From Latrodectus hesperus (taxonomy: Eukaryota; Arthropoda; Arachnida; Araneae; Theridiidae): a stretch of DNA of 64,000 nt. The notes beneath the pieces are model-generated. The model saw only the letters and a program-made list of their open reading frames with translations. It searched no databases and had not been told where the DNA came from. The stretch lies in assembly GCA_037975125.1 (NCBI GenBank), contig CM075852.1:7771258-7835257 (forward strand), in the 5' to 3' direction. Shown here in pieces: positions 22,131-33,820 of the stretch. A program made the translations under genes and the position numbers. Each line of letters opens with the position of its first letter. Position 1 is the first letter of the stretch.

Positions 22131-24455
22131 TACTGCCATTTCTACTGACCACAAAACTAACTACACCTCTGAAACTAAAGAAGTTTCGCTTTCACCAGTT
22201 AACAGCAATATCATTGTCTAGTTCCATTTGATACAGCCAAATGGATAACTTTGTTACTTAAGGCTGTTATAACGCATTTTAATATCCATCGGATAAATTT
22301 AGACTTGTGCAAGGACTTTTTATAAACAGTGGACAGTTTTCACATGTTGCAAAAGTGCAAGAACTGGAAAACTCCAGAGCACTCACTTGATACATATGTA
22401 GGCTGAAAACCGAAGAGCAACATCCATCTTTAGTTGTTCAAAAGATACTGACATTGAAACTGGAATCTTTTGCTTTGAAGAAAAATGTTTTAGCACTTTA
22501 CCATGACCGTTGAGCAATCCTATTTGAAGGGCGTAGCTAAACCGGTTTATTGTTTCTTGTACCTGAATGCTTTGGCAAAGAGAAAATTCGCTAGTTAATG
22601 TCGCCAAATATACAGAAAAATACAGACCTAATCATCAGATGATCGATTTGATTATATTGTTAAATTGCATTGCTTCAAATAATTTCTAAATTGATACCTT
22701 TAAGCAAAGCAAGTGGCAGGATTTTGTTTTCATTTTTCAAACAATAATTTAAAATTTTACGTGATTAATCTAATTATGTAACTTAAATATAGTTCGCTTC
22801 TCATGTAATCCTTTGTAACTTTGTACATTTAGTTTAAGAATTTTTTTAAAAAATTATAATATAGTTTGATTATATGATTTATATAATATTTTCAGTTCTA
22901 AATTTAGCATTGTTAAAAGTTTTTAGCTTTATAAGCAAATCATGTATCTAACTCTCAACAGCTTTACTTTAACACAATTCCGACGCTGTGAGTAAATTTA
23001 TTTGATTTTCTCAAATACAGCTCGATACTTAATTTTTTCTGAATTTTTTGTTTCCATTCTTTCTAATAGATGTCTCTTTTAGTCCAAAATGTAATTTGTC
23101 CAAGATTGTAGAATCAGTTCAAGGACAGTAGTTTTTTTGTTCAAATTGCTTCATTTTACGATTTTTTTCGAATTTTCTTTCCCCTTTAATTTTGTGCTGA
23201 AATAAAGAAATCGGTGGTGAGTGGATCTTCAGTGAACATAATTCTGATACTGAAACAGCTGATAAGAGACTAATTTCGTTTCGTCCGAAAAAAATGAACA
23301 AGGGATGAAATAAGGCAAGACATGTATTCGTACATACGGATACATGTCTTACATACGGATGCATAAGGCAAGACATGTATTCGTACATTCTTATGTTCTT
23401 AGACTAAAAGTGCATTATTTTTAGCCTCCAATGAAAATTTATAGTAAATTAGTAAATAAAATGCTTAAATAGTTATAACAATTTTAATTGTTGATTTGAA
23501 TTTATATAATGAATACAATATTGGTAGCAAAAAAGCAGAGTTTTAGTCAGTATGGCAGAAAAATAGATACTATTAAGTAATTAAGATCCTTAATTTTTGA
23601 AAACAATAATGTAATAGGAGCACTGCAAACACACATAAAAATATCTTACGTTTAGATATACAGTACTTGCGTATGTTTCTCTCATTCATACACATACGTA
23701 AACATTTTACTCATCTTTTTGAAAGTATACATTTTTTGATTTTTTTATAAGATATCTTTTACTTACGTCTACAATCTTTAGTTTTTATTGAAAAAGTTTT
23801 TAATGATTGACGGAAATTGTGTCCAAGATTTTTAAAGTATATGGGTATAAAGGGCCCAACTTAGTCCAATTAAGGCCCGGAACAAAAACTTCTTTGGGGT
23901 CCCTTTGCTTCACAACAACAAATTTTCTATTCAATACAGCAAATGATTCTATTGGGTTGACAACGTAAAATAAATTTTCCATTCGATTTGGGGGCTCCTC
24001 TGATGTAGTGATTCCGGGCAACTGCCCCTGACTTAGTCAGGCTCTGTGCGTATAAATGATAAATTGAAAGAAACTAGACCATACAAAGAAAATATTTGAA
24101 TGTATTTTTTGATTTAAATTAGAAATAAGTAACTTTTTATGTAAATTAAATTTCATTTAAAAGTTTATTTGATAAAAAGGAACAAATTATTTTTAATGCA
24201 GTACAGAACAATGCATATTCAACTTAATATAATTTTTCAATATTTGATGTTCGTATTGAGTGGAATGACCAGTTTTAATTCAATTACTGTTCTTTGAAAT
24301 AACTTTCTCTCATTTATGAGAGAGGGTTTTTTTTATCATTTATTAAATATATACTGAATTTATCGTATTTATATTCACCATTATTTTAGCTCACTGTAGT
24401 TAGAATAAATTTCATTTGAGTAAAGTTCAATTATTTTTCTTACTGATCATATTCA
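22131..24455. other. unassigned DNA downstream of the gypsy relic
   Basis: No gene recognised. A minus-strand ORF at 22383-22607 and another at 23800-24021 (with PLYPYTLKILD) have more complex composition than the background and may be decayed mobile-element pieces, but no family motif was identified. A 3' LTR could be hidden here but was not demonstrated. Confidence 0.45.
23312..23391. repeat. local repeat cluster sharing a 22-base block with the gypsy relic
   Basis: AAGGCAAGACATGTATTCG occurs twice (about 23312 and 23367). The block ACATGTATTCGTACATACGG occurs here and at about 21928 inside the gypsy integrase C-terminal region. The arrangement looks like copied filler DNA at a repair junction. 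Confidence 0.65.
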
Positions 24456-24606
24456 AAGCAGGATTTACCGCAGCACTCCAGAAATATTTCCAGCTTTATT
24501 TTACTTCAGTGAAATTTGTAAGCACCGAATACTGAAATGCATGAATATATATGACGACAGCTTAAGCCATAGTTTCCATTCACTCATTCACATTCGAAAA
24601 CGTGAT

Positions 24607-24695
24607 ATGACAGACTTGAATGTTGCAATAGTAACCGGTAAAACGCTGGGAATCGAAGCAGCGTGCTAAAACCATTATAAGCTAAAAGTTATGCA
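24607..24695 (+). pseudogene. relic of a duplicated dehydrogenase gene: first exon only
   Basis: It aligns over its whole length with exon 1 of the intact dehydrogenase gene at 36041-36130: same start, VAIVTG in frame, LGIEAA for QGIGAA, and the same exon-end sequence TATGCA|GTAA. It has a one-base deletion, an in-frame TAA at 24667-24669 and lost glycines of the NAD-binding loop. The homology extends upstream over about 150 bases of promoter-like sequence (24460-24606 versus 35890-36040). No further exons were recognised downstream. Confidence 0.85.
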
Positions 24696-24699
24696 GTAA

Positions 24700-27325
24700 A
24701 TATAATTATGTATGAAATACTCTTGTGTGTGTGTGTGTGTCAGTCAATCAACAATTTTTTTATGTAAAACCTACAGAAGATTTGAATCACCATAGCAGTT
24801 GTTGATCAGTGTTCTCATTCCCAGGTATGAAAGCTGACTGTGATGCTTAATAGTTGCACAAGAGGCCAAATCTCTTATTAGATAATGCAATAAAGACAAA
24901 GCAATTAAAAATGAATTATATAACAGATCCTATTTTAATCACTCTTAATGTCATTTGCATAACAACAGAAACTAAAATTTTGCACAAATGTTTTTACTAT
25001 TATTTCCTGTCTTACATCAGAGTGTATTCGTATGATAAACTACCATGTACTAAATCCATTTTTTGACAAAATATCTTATTTTAATATTTGTAAACTTATT
25101 TTTGAACTTCAGCGTGTATATAAAAAAGGAACATAATCCATTTAAATGAATTATTAATTAATTATTAACTCATAATCATAAATTAATAATCTCTAGCAGT
25201 CTTCTGCTTAGTCCCTGTTTCCAAATTCCTAGGATCCATTCACTTATTGGGAAATGATAGTACACTCACAACATAGGATCCGATTTGTTTTGTATATTAT
25301 AGTGTCAAAAGGTGAAATAATCTTTGTGGCCAGTCACTGAAAATAATTTATTAATTATGAGTCTGTAATAAAAACCATACATAACATGTATTCTTAAATT
25401 TACACTAAGCTGGCAAATGACTGGTAAACAATTTGGATTTCGTTCATGTGATGCTATCGTTTAGAATACTTGGTCCTTATCATAATAGCCTACTTGGACA
25501 AAAAAAAAAAAAAAAAAAAAAAACTTTATGAAGACAAATATACCGAACATTGTGTTCATGATAAAATTATTAATTCAGCATTAAAATTTTCCTTAAACTG
25601 TTTTTAAAAAGTTATCGGGAAGAATATAAGTAAATAACACTTTTATTAAAAATGTTTTATGTTTCACGCGACCAAATGTAACTATAATACATTAAAATTT
25701 GTTAAAGTTTGATTTAAATACTGGGATATTTTATTTACGGAATAAGTTTCTTTAAAAATGCTTCTAATATATTAATGAAATGAAATTGAGAGACATTCTA
25801 TTTTTAGCATAAAATTTTAGTTAGTTGGTTCATTTAGATTATTTTTAATTTTTTTCCATTAAATAAAATATATTTTTTTTAATACAACAGAAATTAATTT
25901 CAGATTATTTGAATCTTATTAAAAAACTTAATTTTATCTTTTATTTTCTATTTTTGGCAGGGAATGAATGATAAATTTTCGTTCTTGATTCAAAGATTAA
26001 ATTGCAAGAATTAGTTTCAAAAATTTCGACTCTCATCAATTAAGCTAGAGATTTCAAATAAAATAGACAGAGATTATGTTCTCACTTATTTTAAAATGCG
26101 TGTTTAGTAGAAGAGGTTTCTTCTTAAGGGTTTATTCCCGTCAGTTGTCATTTCATAACACTTGTGACAGCTGCCTTTTTTGTCTCGAACAGCACCTGTG
26201 TTGAAAGATTTTATAACTCATTTTTTCTTATATCATTTTTATTGGAGTTACTGAAATGACTCACACAAAAAACAAAGATTTATAATTAAAGATTTTAATC
26301 AAACAGTATAAAGTAGTTATATAGAATACTAAAAAACCCTTTTACTATTTAAAATTGTAACATTATTCACGATATTTTTACTATTATTCATTATACATTT
26401 TGTTAAAAAAATTAATTAAATATACAATCAATATTAATGTACTTATATTGTAATAATAAATAAAAATTTACTAGTGAAATTTTAAAATTCTATGATTGCT
26501 GTTGATATTCTGGTTTGCTGATTAAAGTTTGTGTGTGTGAGAGAGAAATATATGGAATATTCCTGTCTATTACATCTAAAAATAAGACGTCCATTCACAT
26601 GCAAATAACATCAAAAAGTAAAACTTATTTTAAACTATTATAAATTGCGAACCAGCGTTATCTCAATGAGAAAAATAACTATAGAATATGTGTTGATGTG
26701 CTAAGCTTTCTGACGATATCCAGATGTTAAATGGAATAGTTAATCGCTTGTGTGTAATTGCTTTTACAAACTAATACCATCATTTCCGAGTCATTTTATA
26801 GATTATTTTCAAATTTAACCATTTATATTTTAAGTTTACACTTCGGATAAAGTAACAAGATGAGAATCTATACTATCGAACATGGAATTTATGACGCATT
26901 AATTTATAGAAAAACAAAGAAATTACTTAATGTTCGCAGATCTTTATGAACATAAAATTCCATAATTTCATTGAGAATTAGCTATCTTTTCCTTTATTCT
27001 TATAAAAAACAAAAATGATTCCATAATTTCATTGAGAATTAGCTACCTTATTCTCAATGAAATTAGGGAATTATTTTTGTCCATTATAGCCAAATGGCCT
27101 TTTAATCAAAGTTAACACCAGAATTTTGAATTGACGTAAAGGAATAATGATGGCAGTAGTTACAAATATAAATAATTATCATCTGATACAAACGTAAAAA
27201 TTTTGCAGAGTAAAAATTTAGTTTTGTAAGCAATCAGTTCAAAATGTATGTTTATTTTAGCTTAAATGAGTTAGAAATATTTAATGATGTAGAAATATTT
27301 ACTATATTGTTGTTTAAGTTTAGAT
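24700..27325. other. non-coding stretch
   Basis: No gene recognised. It contains a short GT repeat (about 24725-24740), a poly-A run (25501-25523), a GA-type run near 26536 and the hairpin listed at 27009. A 70-codon plus-strand ORF at 24854-25066 has no motif. Confidence 0.5.
26957..27080. repeat. long hairpin (27009-27080) with an extra direct copy of one arm
   Basis: The arms 27009-27039 and 27050-27080 pair over 31 bases with two mismatches around a 10-base loop. The arm sequence ATTCCATAATTTCATTGAGA is also present in direct orientation at 26957-26984. This fits a fold-back element or a hairpin-RNA locus. Confidence 0.75.
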
Positions 27326-27326
27326 T

Positions 27327-27575
27327 ATGTTGTCTTATGTCACTTGGGCAAGCCAAGCTTGTTAGTCAACGGCTACGAAATTAAGCCAGAAGGGTGCTTA
27401 TTATGTTTAATCAGAACACCCCGAAGATGAAAGTACGACTTTTCCTCTAAAACTCTTTCGATAGATGGCACCACCAGAGGATCCACTCTCTCAATTTTGA
27501 CTTTGATTTGGAGGGGGAGAAAATTTTCTCCAGACCATTAGGTAACATTGGATTACCCATGGTAACATTAGATTG
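27327..27575 (+). repeat. dispersed repeat, copy 1
   Basis: It shares an ordered series of blocks with 46607-46830: AAGCAAGCTTG-type head, GAAAGTACGA, CGATAGATGGC, CAGAGGATCC, CTCAATTTTGACTTTGAT, AAAATTTTCTCCAGACCATT and ACCCATGGTAAC. Both copies have the same orientation. The family was not identified and no coding sequence is evident. Confidence 0.85.
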
Positions 27576-27783
27576 TAAGCAGCAAAGCAATGAGACATAT
27601 AACTGAATTGCATGTGTTATAGTAAATATTTAGTAATACAAATGTCAAATATTTGATCAGTCAGCCACTCAGTCTTGGCTTTTCTTCCTATTATCTAAAA
27701 ATAATATAATTATGAGAAAATAGTACTGTACTTTCATTAACTATAAGTAGTACAGAGTTACCGAGAATACAAATCGAAGTTCA

Positions 27784-29149
27784 TTAAAATCGAATTTTAA
27801 GAAGGTGGGCATTCAGACAATCAGGCTTACTCACAATACGAAATAACGCTATTGCTACCAAATGAGGAAAATATGGAATAACAAGCTTCTTAAAAGTGAG
27901 GTATTCAAAGTACTTATCCTTAATTTTATTTGATATGCAGGAATTAGATCTTTTCTTAAATTCTAATTTGAATAGGAGTTTGGGAGAATTAACAAACATA
28001 ATAATTATAATTATTTTTAGGGGTTTGTATAATAGTTGTAAAATTTTTTTATAGGAAATCATAAATGTGCAGGAATCCAATGCAAGACATTAGAGTCAGT
28101 CAGAGCCTTGAGAATCTTTTTGCATTCGGAAATTCATTCGAAAGTACAAAATTTATTGTTGGAAATAGCCTGGAAAGCCGCTTTCGTATAGACCAAAATA
28201 ACAATCCAAGGGTTATCACTCTTCCTACCACTAAATTGATTCAAAGCATTAAGTATAATTCAATTTTTCCACCAAAATTTGATCTATCTCTTTCAACTAA
28301 GAAGTGAGCATGTCTTGACGGAGCAGAAGGAGGGGAAGTAAATAAGGGGGAAGTACAGGAATGGGGAAAACGCTCGATCACGTGGTCCAGAACCACGCCC
28401 ATCTTGCCACCAGCAACAGTCAGAATGTGACGTCATTTTAATATTAATTATATATCATTTAATTAATTATTTTATTTTTACAATTTTATTAAATTTTTAT
28501 TTTTGCAATTTTAATTCTTTAGAGAGTCATTATTTTAAATTTTTATGTATTAAAAACAAATAGAAAATGAATCAGTGCAGCAGGGATTTGAATTGGCGGT
28601 CACTTCTGATTCTCACAAACAATCGAAATAAACAGTAAAGCCCCCCCTTTTTTTTTCTAGGAAACCGATGCCTTTTTCTTGCTAGGAGCTATGAATTGTT
28701 TTGGCGATTCACATTTGGTTGAGGTCTTGCAAAGATTTGAATAATTTTAGTTCAACTTGAAGCATCAAAACGGTGGGATTTGATTCAATCATCGTCATGT
28801 AAAAGCGATGACAGAACTCAAGGCGCTGGAGGGAGACATTTTATTTTATTTCTGAGGAAATGCAATGCGAATTTAACAAGAGCAGGTTTACTTTTAAAAA
28901 CATTGGAGTTCATTAAGATAGGAAAGAATTCATTTCTTAGACTGGAATATGTCAAAGATATACCTTTTATATTTCTACATAACAATAATACAAATTTATA
29001 TTATTTAATTATTTATATAATACAAATACATACCTTTTTATAGCATTAATAAACAGTGAAAAATGTTTTTCAAAACTCTTTTTTAAGCATTAATAACCAC
29101 GGTATTTATGTAAATTGATCTTTCTGCAAAGCATCTTTGGTGGAATGAA
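27784..29149. other. unassigned stretch with several unlabelled ORFs
   Basis: Overlapping ORFs at 27784-28080 (minus), 28065-28307 (plus) and 28780-29043 (plus) show no known motif. A less AT-rich patch at about 28310-28435 ends in TGTGACGTCATTTT, which contains a CRE-like TGACGTCA. A possible tRNA-like B box on the minus strand (ATTCAAATCCC, about 28585) hints at another decayed SINE. Confidence 0.4.
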
Positions 29150-29474
29150 ATGTGAGAATACATAGCGAAGAACTAATTCTGAGCTCTATAAACTATATAA
29201 AGAACCAGACATTATTAAATTTATCTCAATACAGAGATTAAAATGGGCAGGACATTTGAGCCGGATGAACGACAATCGGGTGACGAAAAAGTTTTTCTTG
29301 GCTCGCCCCATTGGCACCAGAAGAAGAGGGCGACCGAAACTCCGATGGCATGCCTGCCTTGAAAACGACCTAAAAACAATAAAAGTGACAAACTGGATGA
29401 CCTTTTTCAAAAATAGGGGGTCCTGGTATGCACTTCTGAGGAAGGCAAAGGCCCACCCTGGGCTGTCAGGCTAA
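29150..29474 (+). pseudogene. C-terminal end of an RTE-type LINE reverse transcriptase
   Basis: The frame ELYKLYKEPDIIKFISIQR continues through LKWAGHLSRMND, RRRGRPKLRWHACLENDLK and AKAHPGLSG to a stop at 29472-29474. This pattern (RLxWxGHxxRM, RGRPxxRW, AKAHPGL) marks the C-terminus of RTE-like LINE polymerases. Upstream the frame is broken, so only the 3' part of the element is present, as usual for 5'-truncated LINEs. Confidence 0.88.
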
Positions 29475-30209
29475 TGAAGATCTTTCTAGCGTTTCATACA
29501 GAAATTGAAACAAGCAATTAAATAGAAATTTCAATTAATGAATCTAATTTTTCTTTTTACCTAAAAATATGTTAATTTTTAATATTATGAATTATGAAAG
29601 TTCATTTTATTTCATTCGAAAAGTCATTTCAAAAAATCATTGAAACACTTTATATCATAAACATATATAATGAATATAAATGTCTTTCAAATGTGATTAA
29701 TGATAATCATCAATTTACTTCGTTATTAATTAACTGTCTTAAAATTAAAAAAAATATTTATTAAATTAATCTATACTCCATTATTATTAGTTTTGTCTAA
29801 AGTTTGAGAAAATTCAATGAATATTACAATATTTATTCCGACGTAAGACCTTCTAATGGTTCAGTTAAATACTTTTACATACAGTTCATTTTTAATAACA
29901 CGAATTTATTGAAAAAATTTATGTTTACGTCCATTTACTTTTCTAATTTTAATTGAATAAAATTTAAAAAAAAATTTTGTATCCAAAATAATCCAATGAA
30001 AGAATATTTTTATTATGTTTATCTAATAAAATTCCATAAAGATTGAAACAATACTTTGAATATTCTTGTGACATTTATCAGTCAACTTTGACTTTCATCT
30101 TTGAAATTTTTTATCTTTTGAGCTTGATGATAAAAGGATAATTGAAAGCTTTTACTTTGTCAGTGATACGCGAACAATGCGATTGAGAGAGAAAATCTAA
30201 ATACACACT

Positions 30210-30211
<2 letters not shown>

Positions 30212-30274
<63 letters not shown>
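30212..30274. repeat. (TA)n microsatellite
   Basis: About 31 uninterrupted TA dinucleotides. Confidence 0.97.
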
Positions 30275-30279
<5 letters not shown>

Positions 30280-32230
30280 CCAAAATCTCTTTAAGTTTAA
30301 TTGAATAAATAATTAAATCCTCAAACTTTTTTAAAATATTTAATAATATAATATAATTGAATAAATATTTGAATCTTTAAAAATTACAAAAGTAAAAAAA
30401 GGATTTTACTTTGCTACAAAAGTAATTTTTTTGTAGCAAAGAAATTGTACTTTCTTCCATTCAATTTATTTTGTTTTTCACGTGTTCTTAACAAGCATCT
30501 CGCTTTCTTAGGAATTAAATAAAACTAAACAATGGAAATGGAAATAATCTCTTAACGAAAGTTAAAAAAATTGCTTGTGTGGCAGTTACTCAAAAAATAC
30601 CTGTGAAACATTGTGAGTAGTTTTTGTTCCATTTATTGAAATTTTTCAAATTCTAATTAATAGAAGTATGTTGTAGTTGGAGATAAATTCATCAAAAATC
30701 GGCATAACTGCAAATTTTTTTAAAAAATAAAATCAATATTTTATAAGGAAGTTCGTTATTTTGTTTAATTTTAGATGTTTTCAGGCTAATTATCTATTGA
30801 AAACCTAATTTTTTAATCATTGGTTTACCACAGATGAAACACATAAAAAATAATATTCATATTATATTACACTCTACCTAGCCCATAGATTTAGTGTAAG
30901 TACTTGAAATGAGTAGAACAAACACATCTTATTCTCCAAACAATCAGAAACATTTAGAATATTTTTTAAGCTTTCAACTGCCACCACAAAAGTTCGAATA
31001 TTTTTGCTCTACATTATAGATATAGAGTTCTTGTAGATAGTGCTCTATTCAAAGATACACTAGAGTTGCATTTATTCAACAATTTATTCATGTATATAAT
31101 TTCCTATGGACTGGTTAATCCAGCCAACTTTGGTATAAATGAATAAAATAACAAAACAAGCAAAAATAAGTAGTAATATGATTTAAAATTAATTAGTAAG
31201 CAAATTAACTTTGTTAAACGACACAGGTGCCGTATAGTCCATGATGCCAAATTCTGATATTGGCGATTTTTTGGCGGATTTTCTTATGTATTTGGCAACT
31301 GCGTTTTTATTACGTCATACATATGGAGACGTATAAGTACTGTACCTGTAACTGTTAAACTATCAGTTATCGTTTGAAAATTACAGAAATGTTAACATAG
31401 AAATGTACTTATTTTTGTGACGATATTCGGGAAACATTCTTATATCGATCTTGCCTCACGTGACTGTTACTGTTTGGGTGGTATGAATTTTTTATTTTAT
31501 TTTATTCATGCACTTTCTCTTATAAAAACTTTATTTCATTTTCTAAGTCTGTAACATTTCTTGTTCCAATTTAGTCTCGGAATTTATCTATTTTTGCCAA
31601 GTATTAAACTTTTTCATTAGCTTCTTTTGTCTAGATTTTATTTTTTTCAACAATCTTTTTAAATCGTTTTGTTTCCTTGCACCCGCTTTCTCTTAATTTG
31701 AATAACTCACATCCACTCATAAAACCAGCTTCTGACATCAACTGATTCATTAAATCGATTTCAAGGATTTAGAATAGGCATTAGCAATAAGTAATTTAGA
31801 GCTCTGCAGAGATCCTACAATACTTTTATCAACTTCCTTAAAAGAAGAACAAATGTAATGAAAGAATCACTCACTGTTGTGGAAGAAAGTTAATTCTGAG
31901 TTACCAGTTTTCATCCACAACAGTGAAACACCAATTCAAAGAAGAGTAACAGCTGTCAAACTTCCTTTAATCTTAGTCACGTCTTTTATCTGATGCAATC
32001 TGAATCGTTGCGAAAAACAGAAGAATATTTACAGATTTTGCCTACCTTTAACAAGATTCCAGAAGTATCCCGAAATATGCATTGTCGAAGTTTCCAGAAA
32101 CATCTCTGGGTCAATAATTTAGTTTCCAAATGGAAATTTTGGACTAGATCTAAAACATTGATGTTTCTACTGCTGTGCTGTGAAGGCCATGGTAGAATAA
32201 ATACGAATTTTTGTTATACTGAAATTCTAC

Positions 32231-32270
32231 GATTCACTTTCCCTGAGTCACCCCTCAGGGAAAGTGAATC
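32231..32270. repeat. perfect 17-bp hairpin
   Basis: GATTCACTTTCCCTGAG at 32231-32247 is the exact reverse complement of 32254-32270, with a 6-base loop. Just downstream, CCCTTCAGAAGG and CCACTGAAGGGG form a second, weaker pairing. Confidence 0.8.
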
Positions 32271-33050
32271 GTCCCATCCCTTCAGAAGGAGTCACTTTCC
32301 ACTGAAGGGGTGATATTAATGTCTGATTGTTCGCTTATACGTGACTTAAGCATAGCCATAGATGGAGAAGCTGATGAAAATGCTCTTTCGGTGCCGGTCT
32401 TTCATGTGATATGCTGTAGATAATAGTTGCTTATTTTTTAAATTGTAAAATCATAAATTTATAGTCATTCCTTGATATAATTAAATAAGGAATAAAATAG
32501 ATTTTAAAATGACATTTTGATTGTGGAACATGTATTGATTTATACAATAAATTGAATATTGTTTGAAAGATTAAAAACTATAGTAATTTATTTAAAAAAT
32601 TATGAATAAACAGTTTAAATATTTCTACAGCAAGTATATTATTAAATGATAATTTTTTTTAAAAAAGATGAATTTTTAATTTTTGAATAATTGAAATTTA
32701 ACCTCTGACCTTTGATGGATTTAACTTAATATGTATATCAATAATCGTAAAGTGTTTTCATTAATAAATTCATAAAGATGTGTCACCTACAAAAAACACT
32801 TAAATTTTATAAATCTCAAAATTAATTTTTTTTATATTACCAGTGCTGTTGACATTCCATAATTATATTTCAGATAATATTTATCATGTCTATTTGATCG
32901 TTATCATGAAATAATTTACCCTTTTTAGTTAAGATCTTTCTAAATTAGGGTTGTTGAAAGAAAAAGGGTACCATGGACGAAAAATGCTGGCATTGCAATA
33001 TTCTAATCAACAAAAAATGATCAACGCAGGGGAAAGGAATAGTGTCGATA

Positions 33051-33820
33051 CAGTGAGTGATCGGTTAACGAACAATTCAGACTGCGAACAAATCGGGCAA
33101 TGACTACTTTCATGAAAGGTTTTTGTGTTCAAACAACGAACACTTCTTCGGATAAGGAATTAAAACGAATTCTAACGAACACTTCTAGGTTCTTGGAGCA
33201 TCATGTGCAGGGTTGCCAAACCCTATGAACCAAAAATCGCTTTACATCTCTTTTGAATTATGTTGCCTGCCTATTTAACTTCAAAGTTCTATACTGAAAA
33301 TTGTTTTCCTGTAGAATATTTATAGCCAAAGTAGACCATCAGTTTCGATTTTGATTGCATTCAAAACCGAAATTGATTTCATTTTGAGTCAACCCCTCTC
33401 GTTCATTCATTGGAAGAAGTTGGAGAATGTCAGAGCAATGTCGTAAGAATGGTACCCAAACCAAAGAGATATCAGTAAGGTTAAGGATCTTTATAACAAC
33501 AATGCTATTAATTACTTCCGGAATGTCTTAAAAAAGAGAGAAAAGCAATCGACATTGGATATGTTCTTTAATGCTTTATAGACAAAAAATGAAAAGATAT
33601 GATTAATATACAAGACTATATTTACGTATTACTTTTAATAAATTCTTGCTAAGAAATTATACAAACTTTTTTTAATTTAATTTTAGGGCCTCCAGAACGA
33701 ATTAATTGATTTCACAAAAATAAATAAAAAATCAACGGTAAATCGAAGATTGGTTAACGAGCAATTCAGATAGCGAACACAGTCTTGTAACACATCATGT
33801 TTGTTAACGATCAGCCACTG
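33051..33820 (+). mobile_element. pogo/Tigger-like DNA transposon relic
   Basis: The ends match as inverted repeats: CAGTGAGTGATCGGTTAACG from 33051, and the reverse complement of 33799-33820 reads CAGTGGCTGATCGTTAACAA. A TA precedes the left end. Inside, the plus strand reads HFRN-like NYFRNVLKKREKQSTLDMFF (about 33511-33571), a C-terminal motif of Tigger/CENP-B-type transposases. The catalytic domain is missing, so this is an internally deleted, inactive copy. A second TIR-like block lies at about 33749-33775. Confidence 0.75.

Larger units (their letters stand above)
29480..33050. other. non-coding stretch
   Basis: No gene recognised. It contains a long TA microsatellite (30212-30274) and a short perfect hairpin at 32231-32270. 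A 106-codon plus-strand ORF at 31993-32313 has no known motif and runs through that hairpin. Confidence 0.5.

Noticed and set aside
27784..28307. Two partly overlapping ORFs on opposite strands
   Set aside because: No recognisable domain and Lys/Ile-rich AT-driven composition. Not supportable as genes.
31993..32313. 106-codon plus-strand ORF
   Set aside because: No family motif, no upstream gene signals, and the frame crosses a perfect hairpin. Treated as chance.
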